This document shows positions 15,474-23,949 of a stretch of DNA of 64,000 nucleotides, in pieces (the first letter of the stretch is position 1; every line of letters begins with the position of its first letter). This DNA comes from Cereibacter sphaeroides (GTDB lineage: Bacteria; Pseudomonadota; Alphaproteobacteria; Rhodobacterales; Rhodobacteraceae): assembly GCA_003243455.1 (NCBI GenBank), contig QFQS01000002.1, positions 1 through 64,000 on the forward strand, written 5' to 3'. The translations under genes and the position numbers were made by a program. A model generated the notes under the pieces. It was not told where the DNA came from and did no database searches. It worked only from the letters and a program-made list of their open reading frames with translations.

Positions 15474-16540
15474 CGTGGATCCACCTGTCGGCGCACCCGT
15501 GGGTCGAGCAGGGAGTAAAGAAGGTCGGACAAGAGGTTCAGCGCGATGAACACCACCCCGATGAGCAGAGTCCCCCCCAGAACGGCGTTCATGTCGGCCA
15601 CCTGCAGGCTGTTGGTCAGGTAAAGGCCCAGCCCCGGCCAGGCGAAAACCGTCTCGGTCAGCACCGACCCCTCAAGCAGGTTGGCATAGGACAGCGCGAC
15701 CACCGTAACCAGCGGCACGGCGGCGTTGCGCAACGCATGCACCCAGATGATCCGCCATTCCGGCACACCTTTGACGCGGGCCGTCGTGATGTATTCCTGG
15801 CTTAGTTCGGTCAGCATGAAGCTGCGCGTCATGCGGCTGATGTAGGCGAGCGAGAAATAGCCCAGCAGGCAGGCGGGCAGGATGATGTGGGAAAAGACAT
15901 TTCTGAAGGCCTCCCACTGTCCCTGCATGGCACTGTCCAGCAGCAACAGGCCCGTAGCCGGACTAATGTTGTATTCATAGGCGATGTCGATACGGCCCGG
16001 CCCCGCGACCCAGCCAAGCTGCGCGTAAAACACCAGAAGGCCCAGAAGCCCCAGCCAGAATACAGGAACGGAATAGCCGACCAGGCCCACAACCCGCACG
16101 ATCTGGTCTGTCAGGGTGCCGGACCTGACAGCGGACAGGACGCCCAGCGGAATGCCGACCAGCGTGCCGATCAGGATCGAAACGGTTGCAAGCTCCAGCG
16201 TTGCCGGGAATGCGCGGGCAAGGTCGCCTGCCACCGGGCGCTTGGTCAGGAAGGAATTGCCCAGATCGCCGCTCAGCACCTTCTGGATGTAGAGAAAGAA
16301 CTGCTCCCACAGCGGTTTGTCGCGGCCCATCTCGATGAACATTTTGTCATAGGTCGATTTGCTTGCGCGGTCGCCGACCGCGGCAAGCACCGGATCCACC
16401 GGGATGACATGGCTGATGAGAAAGGTGATCAGCATCAGGCCAAGGCAGGTGATCGCCACGGTCAGCACAAGACGTGCGATCACCATCGGCCAGCGTGGCA
16501 GGGCGCCGAAGCGCCCCGCCGGGGTTTGCGGTCCCGCCAT
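15470..16540 (-). CDS. Peptide ABC importer permease (DppB/OppB-like)
   Basis: 356 residues with six predicted helices and an EAA loop at EYITTARVKGVPEWRIIWVH. The family-typical C-terminal region GSVLTETVFAWPGLGLYL follows. The start immediately follows the stop of the binding-protein gene, with no spacer, so translation is probably coupled. It is the partner of the DppC-like subunit. Confidence 0.93.
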   Translation of the reverse strand: MAGPQTPAGRFGALPRWPMVIARLVLTVAITCLGLMLITFLISHVIPVDPVLAAVGDRASKSTYDKMFIEMGRDKPLWEQFFLYIQKVLSGDLGNSFLTKRPVAGDLARAFPATLELATVSILIGTLVGIPLGVLSAVRSGTLTDQIVRVVGLVGYSVPVFWLGLLGLLVFYAQLGWVAGPGRIDIAYEYNISPATGLLLLDSAMQGQWEAFRNVFSHIILPACLLGYFSLAYISRMTRSFMLTELSQEYITTARVKGVPEWRIIWVHALRNAAVPLVTVVALSYANLLEGSVLTETVFAWPGLGLYLTNSLQVADMNAVLGGTLLIGVVFIALNLLSDLLYSLLDPRVRRQVDPR

Positions 16541-18133
16541 CTATTTCGTGACGGCTATGAACCGGTTGTCACTGAAGGACGGACCCATCTCGAAACCCTT
16601 CACGTTCGAGCGGAGCGCCGCGATTTCCGTCTGCTGGAACATGATGATGAAGGGCGAGGTTGCCAGCACTTCCTTTTGCAGATCGACATACATTTGCGCA
16701 CGTTTCGCCGGATCGCCCTCCATCACAGCTGCATCCGCCTTGGCGGTCAGTTCGGGGATTTCCCAGGCGTTGCGCCAGGCCAGTGTCTTGGCCGCAGCAT
16801 CGTCGCTGTTGTCCGGGTTGCGGGCAAAGGTCGCGTTGGTGTGAGGGTCCTGATAGTCCGGGCCCCAGACGCCGATATACATGTCATGCGTACGGGCGCG
16901 GTATTTCTCCAGCGTCTGCCCACCGTCGCCGGGGATGATTTCCAGCTTGATGCCAGCCTCTGCCATTGTCTGTTGCACAGCCTGAGCTATTGCCGTCACG
17001 TCCGGGCTGTTGCGGGTATCCATCGTCACGGTAAACCCGTCGGCCAGACCGGCTTTCGCCAGCAGTTCCTTTGCCTTGGCAACGTCCAGCTTGTAGGGAT
17101 TTTCTTCCAGCGCGCCCAGAAAGCCCTTCGGCAGGAAGGTTTGGTGGACGTCGTATTTTCCCTTCACGATGGTGTCGGCGATGGCCTGATAGTCGACCAG
17201 ATACTTCATCGCTTCGGCCACTTCCGGCTTGGCGAGGTTCGGGTTTTTCTGGTTCAGCGAGATATAGAAGATCGTCCCCTTGGGTGCGCTCTGGATCGCG
17301 ATGTCAGGGTTCGATCCGATTGCGGCCAGTTCCTCGGGCAGCAGGTTGCGGGCGATGTCGATGTCCCCCTTTTCCAGCAGCAGGCGTTGGGTGGCCGCTT
17401 CTGGGATGTGGCGGAAGATGGCGCGGGCCAGGGTCGGCTTGGTGCCCGTGTAATTCTCGTTCCGCTCCATCACCACGGATTCGTTGGCGCGCCACTCACG
17501 GATCGTGAACGGGCCGGAACCGGCGTAGTTCGTCTTCAGCCAGTTGTAGCCATAATCGCCATCAACCTCGTTCTCTTTCACGAGCGCGGAATCCACCACG
17601 CTCGCGACCGAGGCGGTCAGGCAATACAACAGGAAGGTCGGCGCGTAAGGCTTGTCCATCGTCAGGTCAAAGCTGTAGTCGCCGGTCTGCTTGACCTTTT
17701 CCTCGACGTTGTCCGGCGTCAGGCCGAACTGTCCCAGGATGAAGGCAGGCGACTTGTCCAGCTTGACCGTGCGAACCAGCGAATAGACCACGTCGGCGGC
17801 GGTCATGTCATTGCCCGAGGCGAATTTCTTGCCCTGCTTGATGTTGAAGGACATGGTCAGCCCGTCGGGCGACAGCGTCCAGTTGTCCGCAACGACGCCA
17901 AAGATCTTGGACACATCGTTGATGTCATAGCCGATGATCGTCTCATAGCTGTTGCCCAGCATCTCGGTAGTCGAAATTTCGAAAACCTCGGCCGGATCAA
18001 GCGAGATGATGTCGTCGATGGCCAGCGCCTGGATCAGCGTGTCGGGCGGCGTTTCCGCATAGACCGGCACCGCATGTGCCACTGCAAGAGATGCCACAGC
18101 CGCCACAGCCATGGACCGAAGTCGGAAAAACAT
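16541..18133 (-). CDS. Peptide ABC importer substrate-binding protein (family 5, DppA/OppA-like)
   Basis: 530 residues with a Sec signal peptide (cleavage near VYAET, residue 26), so periplasmic. It is a full-length SBP_bac_5 fold, with family-typical segments such as SPDGLTMSFNIKQGKKFASG (about 85) and the GSGPFTIREW stretch (about 197). It is first in the operon, with a strong GGGGGA ribosome-binding site just upstream. It likely sets specificity for di- or oligopeptides; the downstream dipeptidase supports peptides, though glutathione or opines cannot be excluded. Confidence 0.92.
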   Translation of the reverse strand: MFFRLRSMAVAAVASLAVAHAVPVYAETPPDTLIQALAIDDIISLDPAEVFEISTTEMLGNSYETIIGYDINDVSKIFGVVADNWTLSPDGLTMSFNIKQGKKFASGNDMTAADVVYSLVRTVKLDKSPAFILGQFGLTPDNVEEKVKQTGDYSFDLTMDKPYAPTFLLYCLTASVASVVDSALVKENEVDGDYGYNWLKTNYAGSGPFTIREWRANESVVMERNENYTGTKPTLARAIFRHIPEAATQRLLLEKGDIDIARNLLPEELAAIGSNPDIAIQSAPKGTIFYISLNQKNPNLAKPEVAEAMKYLVDYQAIADTIVKGKYDVHQTFLPKGFLGALEENPYKLDVAKAKELLAKAGLADGFTVTMDTRNSPDVTAIAQAVQQTMAEAGIKLEIIPGDGGQTLEKYRARTHDMYIGVWGPDYQDPHTNATFARNPDNSDDAAAKTLAWRNAWEIPELTAKADAAVMEGDPAKRAQMYVDLQKEVLATSPFIIMFQQTEIAALRSNVKGFEMGPSFSDNRFIAVTK

Positions 18134-18197
18134 GTCTTCCCCCTGTTTTCATTGGTTTTTTGCCATAGTGGCGCCTTGCCACCGGGCCAGTTCCCCC

Positions 18198-18226
18198 AGT
18201 AGCGCGTGGCGTAACATTTCTGTCAA
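18198..18226 (-). promoter_or_regulatory. Candidate promoter of the peptide-importer operon
   Basis: On the minus strand TTGACA (18226-18221) is followed after 17 bp by GCTACT (18203-18198), a weak -10. It lies about 65 bp upstream of the binding-protein start. The rest of 18134-18340 shows no gene. Confidence 0.35.
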
Positions 18227-18340
18227 GAACCTTGCGATTGCGCCACAAGGCCGGGTGAAAATATGGGAGGATTTTCTGCAGGCGCACACCAGACCCGCGT
18301 AAATTTGTGCCTATTGCGCGGGCCGACGGTCGATTTGATC

Positions 18341-20776
18341 TCAGGTGTCGAGGTTCTCGACGCTTAGCGCATTGGTCTGAATGAATTCACGACGCGGCTC
18401 GACCACATCGCCCATCAGCTTGGTGAAGATGTCGTCGGCCTCGGCAAGATCCTCGACCTTCACCTGCAACAACGTCCGCGCCTCGGGGTCCAGCGTGGTT
18501 TCCCACAACTGGTCGGGGTTCATCTCGCCCAAGCCTTTGTAACGCTGCAGGCTCAGGCCCTTTTCGCCTTCGGCCAGGATCGCCTTCAGCAGTTCGGTCG
18601 GGCCATGGATCGGCTGTTCGCGGTCCTTGCGAACCAGCGTCGCCGACGCGCCATATACCTCCTCAAGGCTGTCGGTGTGGCTGGCCAAGCGGCGCGCCTC
18701 GCCCGACCGCAGCACCGGGCCGTCCAGCGTCCTGACTTCTTCGACGCCTCGAAGGCTGCGCGAAAAGCGAAGACCGTGGTCCTGCGTCGGGCGGCCGCTC
18801 CAGCCGCGTTCGTATTCGACAGCGATCATATCCAGACGCCGCGCGACCCGGTCGGCGACACCTTGCGCATCGGCATCGACATGGCCCGGCACCAGCGCCC
18901 CGGCAATGGCCGACTGCTCAAGGATATGGCTGGGGTAATGCGTGGGAAAGGCTTGCAGGATGCGACGCACCACGCGCGCCTCTTCCACCACGCGGGCCAG
19001 GTCCGCGCCACTGATGTCCTCGCCCGTCGCCAGCCGCAGGATCGCGCCATCTATGCCCATCTGCACGAGATAATCCTCGAGCGCGGCCTGATCCTTGAGG
19101 TAGACCTCGGATTTGCCGCGCGCGACTTTGTAAAGCGGCGGCTGGGCAATGTAGAGATATCCGCCTTCGATGACGTCCGGCATCTGACGGAAGAAGAAGG
19201 TCAGCAGCAGCGTTCTGATATGCGCGCCGTCTACGTCGGCATCGGTCATGATGACGATCTTATGGTAGCGCAGCTTGCCAATGTCGAACTCATCCCGCCC
19301 GATGCCGGTGCCAAGCGCGGTGATCAGCGTGCCGATCTCCTGGCTGCCCAGCATCCGGTCGAAGCGCGCGCGCTCAACGTTCAGAATCTTACCCCGCAGC
19401 GGCAGCACGGCCTGGTTTGACCGCGACCGGCCCTGCTTGGCAGAACCGCCGGCGCTGTCACCCTCGACCAGAAAAATCTCGGATTTCGCGGGATCACGCT
19501 CCTGGCAATCGGCCAGCTTGCCGGGCAGCGAGGCGACATCGAGTGCCGTCTTGCGCCGCGTCAGTTCTCGCGCCTTGCGGGCGGCCTCTCGCGCCAGCGC
19601 CGCCTCGATGATCTTGCCGACAATGCCGCGTGCCGGCCCTGGGTTCTCTTCGAACCACTCCGCCAGCTTTTCGTTGACCAGGTTCTCGACCGCCGGACGC
19701 ACTTCCGAAGATACAAGCTTGTCCTTGGTCTGGCTGGAGAATTTCGGGTCCGGCACCTTCACCGACAGCACGCAGGTCAACCCTTCGCGCGCGTCATCGC
19801 CGGTAAACTCGACCTTTTCCTTCTTTGCGATACCAGAGGACTGGGCATAGTTGTTGATCGTGCGCGTCAACGCACCCCTGAAACCGGCAAGGTGCGTGCC
19901 CCCGTCACGCTGCGGGATATTGTTTGTGAACGGCAGTACGGTTTCGTGATAACTGTCGTTCCACCACATCGCGACTTCGACAGTGATGCCGCCGCGTTCA
20001 CCCATGATGTAGATCGGCTCGGCGACCACCGGCGTTTTCGAGCGGTCAAGATAGCGCACGTATTCCCGCACACCGCCTTCGTAGAACAGCTCGGACCGAA
20101 GCGGCTCTGCAGGGCGCTCATCCTCCAGCACGATGCGAACGCCAGAGTTCAGGAACGCAAGTTCGCGCAGGCGGTTTTCCAGCGTCTTGAAAACATAGTC
20201 CAGGTTGGAAAAAGTCCCATCGTCGCGATTGGTCTTGGACGATGCAAGGAACCGCACCTCGGTGCCCTTTTCGCCAGGCGCATCGCCTAGCGTCCGCAGA
20301 TGCTCGACCGTGTCGCCGTTCTCGAACCTGGCGAAATATTCCTTGCCGTTACGCCATATGCGCAGCTCCAGCCAGTCGCTCAGCGCGTTCACGACGGAAA
20401 CGCCCACGCCATGCAGGCCGCCCGAGACCTTATAGCTGTTCTGGTCGAACTTGCCGCCAGCGTGCAGCTGGGTCATGATGACCTCTGCCGCCGAAACGCC
20501 CTCTTCCGCGTGAATGTCCACCGGAATGCCGCGGCCGTTGTCGCGCACCGAAACCGAATTGTCGGCATGGATTTTCACGGTCACGGCGGTGGCGTGGCCC
20601 GCCAAGGCCTCGTCAATGCCGTTGTCCACGACCTCATACACCATATGGTGCAAACCCGACCCGTCGTCGGTATCGCCGATATACATGCCGGGCCGTTTGC
20701 GGACAGCTTCCAACCCTTTGAGAACCTTGATGGATTCAGAGTTGTATTCGTCCAGCTTCTTTGCAGCTTCGGCCAT
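18341..20776 (-). CDS. gyrB: DNA gyrase subunit B
   Basis: 811 residues. ATPase subunit of gyrase, which introduces negative supercoils. The GHKL ATP site is visible as EVVDNGIDEA and DNGRGIPVD with GGLHGVGVSVVNALS. The TOPRIM domain has EGDSAGGSAKQGR and the PLRGKILNVE and DADVDGAHIRTLLL motifs, and the C-terminal RYKGLGEMNP motif is present. The start is set at ATG 20776 (MAEAAKKL), which has AAGGA upstream; the frame extends 19 codons further but that part is not family-like. Confidence 0.97.
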   Translation of the reverse strand: MAEAAKKLDEYNSESIKVLKGLEAVRKRPGMYIGDTDDGSGLHHMVYEVVDNGIDEALAGHATAVTVKIHADNSVSVRDNGRGIPVDIHAEEGVSAAEVIMTQLHAGGKFDQNSYKVSGGLHGVGVSVVNALSDWLELRIWRNGKEYFARFENGDTVEHLRTLGDAPGEKGTEVRFLASSKTNRDDGTFSNLDYVFKTLENRLRELAFLNSGVRIVLEDERPAEPLRSELFYEGGVREYVRYLDRSKTPVVAEPIYIMGERGGITVEVAMWWNDSYHETVLPFTNNIPQRDGGTHLAGFRGALTRTINNYAQSSGIAKKEKVEFTGDDAREGLTCVLSVKVPDPKFSSQTKDKLVSSEVRPAVENLVNEKLAEWFEENPGPARGIVGKIIEAALAREAARKARELTRRKTALDVASLPGKLADCQERDPAKSEIFLVEGDSAGGSAKQGRSRSNQAVLPLRGKILNVERARFDRMLGSQEIGTLITALGTGIGRDEFDIGKLRYHKIVIMTDADVDGAHIRTLLLTFFFRQMPDVIEGGYLYIAQPPLYKVARGKSEVYLKDQAALEDYLVQMGIDGAILRLATGEDISGADLARVVEEARVVRRILQAFPTHYPSHILEQSAIAGALVPGHVDADAQGVADRVARRLDMIAVEYERGWSGRPTQDHGLRFSRSLRGVEEVRTLDGPVLRSGEARRLASHTDSLEEVYGASATLVRKDREQPIHGPTELLKAILAEGEKGLSLQRYKGLGEMNPDQLWETTLDPEARTLLQVKVEDLAEADDIFTKLMGDVVEPRREFIQTNALSVENLDT

Positions 20777-20855
20777 TCGGACCCGTCCTTTTTCTTGTGG
20801 CCGATTTATAGTCGTTCCAGTCAGGAATGTCACGCCACGGACACTATATTTAGGG

Positions 20856-21476
20856 TCAGACCAGCGTTATTACGACTGCCACCGCGATCAGCAGGCAGCC
20901 AGCCGTCAGGTTCATCCGCCGCAGCGCCGCCGGTGACGACAGGACGCGGCGCACACGGTCCACCAGCACGGCGAAGATCAGGTTTCCGGTCAGGGGGATG
21001 GCTATGGAAACCGCCAGGATCGCGGCTATGTCGGGATAGGTCACGTTGCGCAGATCAAAGAAGCCCGGCAGCACGCCCATGTAGAACAGGATGGCCTTGG
21101 GGTTGCCCAGGATCGCCGCGACACCGGCAGCAAACCCCGCCCAGCGTCCGGGCCGCGTCAGCCTGCTATCCGAAGTGATGGGCCGATCCGCGTGCCGGAT
21201 CAGCAGCCAACCCATGAGCAGAAAGATCGCCACCGCTACCCAGCGCAGAACGTCCATGAAGCCCGCATAGACTGACAGTATCCAGCTAAGGCCAAAGATT
21301 GCGGCCAGTGGCCAGACCATGTCGCCGATGGCCACGCCAACCGCCAGCGGCCAGGCCGCGCTGAACCCGCCCGACAGCCCCCGCGCGATGATCGCGACCC
21401 AGACCGGGCCTGGCGTCAGGAACAGGATCACCAGCGCCCCGCAATACAGCAAAAGCCCATCCAGCGTGATGGTCAT
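20856..21476 (-). CDS. LysE/RhtB-family amino-acid exporter
   Basis: 206 residues, six hydrophobic segments. The family signature LTPGPVWVAIIARGLSGG lies near residue 20, and the conserved GNPKAILFYMGVLPGFFD near 122. Members export amino acids such as lysine, homoserine or threonine; the substrate here is unknown. The start overlaps the recF stop by 4 bp, so the exporter is translationally coupled to recF. Its position between recF and gyrB interrupts the usual recF-gyrB neighbourhood. Confidence 0.92.
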   Translation of the reverse strand: MTITLDGLLLYCGALVILFLTPGPVWVAIIARGLSGGFSAAWPLAVGVAIGDMVWPLAAIFGLSWILSVYAGFMDVLRWVAVAIFLLMGWLLIRHADRPITSDSRLTRPGRWAGFAAGVAAILGNPKAILFYMGVLPGFFDLRNVTYPDIAAILAVSIAIPLTGNLIFAVLVDRVRRVLSSPAALRRMNLTAGCLLIAVAVVITLV

Positions 21477-22567
21477 GCGCCCTCCTCCGCTACCCGGGAC
21501 CGGCCGCCCTCTTCGGTCACAAGAAACCTTTGCGCCCGCGGTGCCAGGCTTCGGAACAGTTCCGGCCCCGTGCCTGTCATCAGAGCCTGCGCGCCAAGCG
21601 TCACGATCTCATCATAAAGCGCGGCCCGCCGGCCCTCGTCCAGATGCGCGGCAACCTCATCCAGCAGCAGAACGGGCGTCATTCCCGTTTCGGCTGCGAG
21701 TGCGCGAGTGTTCGCCAGCAAAAGCGAGATCAGCAATGCCTTCTGCTCACCGGTCGAACATTGCTCGGCCGGAAGGCCCTTAGCGGCATAGATTGCCGAC
21801 AAGTCGGCCCGGTGCGGCCCGATCAGTGTCCGCCCCGCCGCCATGTCGCGCCGTCGGTTCTCAGCCAACGCGATTGCAAAACCGTCCGCTGGCGCTGGCG
21901 GGTCAGGCCAGGTCAGGGACAACTCGGCAGCAGGAAACACCGTCGCGACCCCCTGCTGCGCCTTGGCCAGCCGATCAAGCGTCGCATTACGGTTGGCGGC
22001 GATGGCTGCCGCAGCCTCGGCCATCTGCGCTTCCAGCGCGCCATACCATGCGGTATCGGAAACCTCGTCGCGCAGTAGCCGGTTGCGCTCTCGCATCGCC
22101 TTTTCATAAGACAGCGATACCTCGGCATGATCGGGGAACAGGCTCAGCGCCATCCGGTCCAGAAACCGCCGCCGCCCCTCGGCTCCCTCGATCCAAAGCC
22201 GGTCCATGGCGGGCACCAGCCACAGGATGCGCAGAATGCGCCCTAGCCCAACCTGCGTCGCAGCCTTTCCGTCAACTCGCACCTGCCGCGCATCGCCCGG
22301 GGCGGCCCAGGTCTCGACCTCGTGCACCGCATCCGGACCCGCAAGGCCGGCCGCCACCTTCCACCCCACCGCGTCGGGCTGCCGTGCCAGCACCTCTGGC
22401 GCCGCCCGTCGCAGCCCACGCCCCGGCGACAGCATCGAAACCGCTTCAAGGATATTTGTCTTGCCCGCACCGTTCAGCCCAAAGATCGCCACCGGGCCAG
22501 GATCAAGCCGCAGGCGAAGCGCCGCATGGCTTCGAAAATGCGACAAGGTCAGCGTCGAGATCGCCAT
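21473..22567 (-). CDS. recF: DNA replication and repair protein RecF
   Basis: 364 residues. An SMC-like ATPase that loads RecA at gaps. Walker A is GLNGAGKTN near residue 31, the signature motif is in CSTGEQKALLISLLLA, and Walker B is VLLLDEVAAHLD. The start is set at ATG 22567 (MAISTLTLSHFRSH), because homologues begin this way; a 19-codon upstream extension is not conserved in style. A terminator separates it from dnaN. Confidence 0.95.
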   Translation of the reverse strand: MAISTLTLSHFRSHAALRLRLDPGPVAIFGLNGAGKTNILEAVSMLSPGRGLRRAAPEVLARQPDAVGWKVAAGLAGPDAVHEVETWAAPGDARQVRVDGKAATQVGLGRILRILWLVPAMDRLWIEGAEGRRRFLDRMALSLFPDHAEVSLSYEKAMRERNRLLRDEVSDTAWYGALEAQMAEAAAAIAANRNATLDRLAKAQQGVATVFPAAELSLTWPDPPAPADGFAIALAENRRRDMAAGRTLIGPHRADLSAIYAAKGLPAEQCSTGEQKALLISLLLANTRALAAETGMTPVLLLDEVAAHLDEGRRAALYDEIVTLGAQALMTGTGPELFRSLAPRAQRFLVTEEGGRSRVAEEGA

Positions 22568-22622
22568 CCCCGCCCCATCCTGTCTTTCATCTTGGCCCAA
22601 ATATCCTGAGGTGATTGGCGTC

Positions 22623-22647
22623 AAAAAACGCTCCTGTGGAGCGTTTT
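22623..22647 (-). terminator. Rho-independent terminator after dnaN
   Basis: AAAACGCTCC (22625-22634) pairs with GGAGCGTTTT (22638-22647) around TGT. Read on the minus strand the stem is followed by a T6 run. It lies about 50 bp beyond the dnaN stop and before recF, so recF probably has its own promoter or relies on read-through. Confidence 0.85.
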
Positions 22648-22699
22648 AGCGTAGAACGTCCGGCCTTGGCCGGGCTGGGGGCAAGGCCCACGGCGCCGG

Positions 22700-23818
22700 T
22701 CAAACGCGCATCGGCATGACGACATAGACTGCCGACATGTCGTTGCCCTCGCGCATCAGCGTCGGATCGCCCGAAGAGTTGAACAGGAACACCGCATTCT
22801 CGCGGTCCACCTGGCTGGCGATTTCCAGCAGGTACTTGGCGTTGAACCCGATATCCAGGCGCTCGTCGCCATAGGCCACCGCCAGTTCTTCCTCGGCGGC
22901 CCCGCTGTCGGGCGCATTGACCGACAAAACCAGACGATCCTCGTCCAGGCTCAGCTTCACTGCGCGCGAACGCTCGGAGGATACGGTGGCAACCCGGTCC
23001 ACAGCCTTGGCGAACTCGCTCGCGTCCACCTCCAGCCGCTTGGTATTGCCAGTCGGAATGACACGCGTGTAGTCCGGGAAGGTGCCGTCAATGACCTTCG
23101 AGGTCAGCGTGATCGCGGGGGTCGCAAAACGCACCTTGGTCTCCGAGACCGAGACGGCGATCTGCGCCTCGTCATCGTCAAGCAGCTTGCGCAATTCGTT
23201 CACCGTCTTGCGCGGCACGATCACGCCCGGCATGCCTTGCGCACCATCCGGCAACGCCGCGTCGATCCGCGCCAGACGGTGGCCATCGGTTGCGACACAA
23301 CGCAGCACCTGCCCGCCCTCGCCGGTCGAGACATGCATATAGACGCCGTTCAGGTAGTACCGCGTCTCTTCTGTCGAAATGGCGAACTTCGCCTTGTCGA
23401 ACAGCCGCCGCAAAACCGGAGCGGGGGCCGAGAAATTCGAGGAATACTCGGACGAGGCCATGACCGGGAAATCTTCCTTGGGCAGCGTCGCGAGGTTGAA
23501 GGTAGACCGTCCGGCGGCCACCGTAAGTCGGCCATTGGCGCCGTCTTCCGACAGCGTGACCAGCGCGCCGTCAGGCAGCTTGCGGACGATCTCGTGCAGC
23601 ATCACAGCAGAAACGGTGGTCGCACCTGGCCGTTCGACCATGGCGGAAGCCTTGTCCACCACCTCGATATCCAGATCGGTCGCACGGAAACTGACCTGCG
23701 CGCCCTCAGCCTCGATCAGCACGTTGGCCAGGATCGGAATGGTGTTGCGGCGTTCGACCACCGACTGGGCCTGTCCCACGGCCTTCAGAAGCGTGCCGCG
23801 TTCGATGCTGATCTTCAT
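22700..23818 (-). CDS. dnaN: DNA polymerase III beta subunit (sliding clamp)
   Basis: 372 residues, the normal size for a three-domain clamp. It begins MKISIERGTLLKAVGQAQSV, typical of the family, and ends YVVMPMRV, the conserved clamp C-terminus. The ring dimer tethers polymerase III and other partners to DNA. A GAGGGAA ribosome-binding site lies 8 bases before the ATG. It is downstream of dnaA with a 131-bp gap that may hold its own promoter. Confidence 0.97.
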   Translation of the reverse strand: MKISIERGTLLKAVGQAQSVVERRNTIPILANVLIEAEGAQVSFRATDLDIEVVDKASAMVERPGATTVSAVMLHEIVRKLPDGALVTLSEDGANGRLTVAAGRSTFNLATLPKEDFPVMASSEYSSNFSAPAPVLRRLFDKAKFAISTEETRYYLNGVYMHVSTGEGGQVLRCVATDGHRLARIDAALPDGAQGMPGVIVPRKTVNELRKLLDDDEAQIAVSVSETKVRFATPAITLTSKVIDGTFPDYTRVIPTGNTKRLEVDASEFAKAVDRVATVSSERSRAVKLSLDEDRLVLSVNAPDSGAAEEELAVAYGDERLDIGFNAKYLLEIASQVDRENAVFLFNSSGDPTLMREGNDMSAVYVVMPMRV

Positions 23819-23865
23819 TTTGCGTCATTCCCTCTGGCCAGCGGCCCGTTCTGCACGGGACGGGA

Positions 23866-23893
23866 AAGCTATCCGTTTTCCGCCGGTTCTCAA
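23866..23893 (-). promoter_or_regulatory. Candidate dnaN promoter
   Basis: On the minus strand TTGAGA (23893-23888) and TAGCTT (23871-23866) are separated by 16 bp, about 48 bp upstream of the dnaN ATG. No terminator is obvious between dnaA and this site. Confidence 0.3.
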
Positions 23894-23949
23894 GCGTTTT
23901 CGGGACTGTCTGTCGCTTTGGCAGGGTCGTCAAGGCCCCGCCCCGACCG

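Noticed and set aside
15887..18202. 771-codon plus-strand frame opposite the peptide-importer genes
   Set aside because: Antisense to the binding-protein and permease genes, with no domain features; a GC-skewed shadow.
22625..22647. Attenuator or riboswitch upstream of recF
   Set aside because: The hairpin plus T-run is explained simply as the dnaN terminator.
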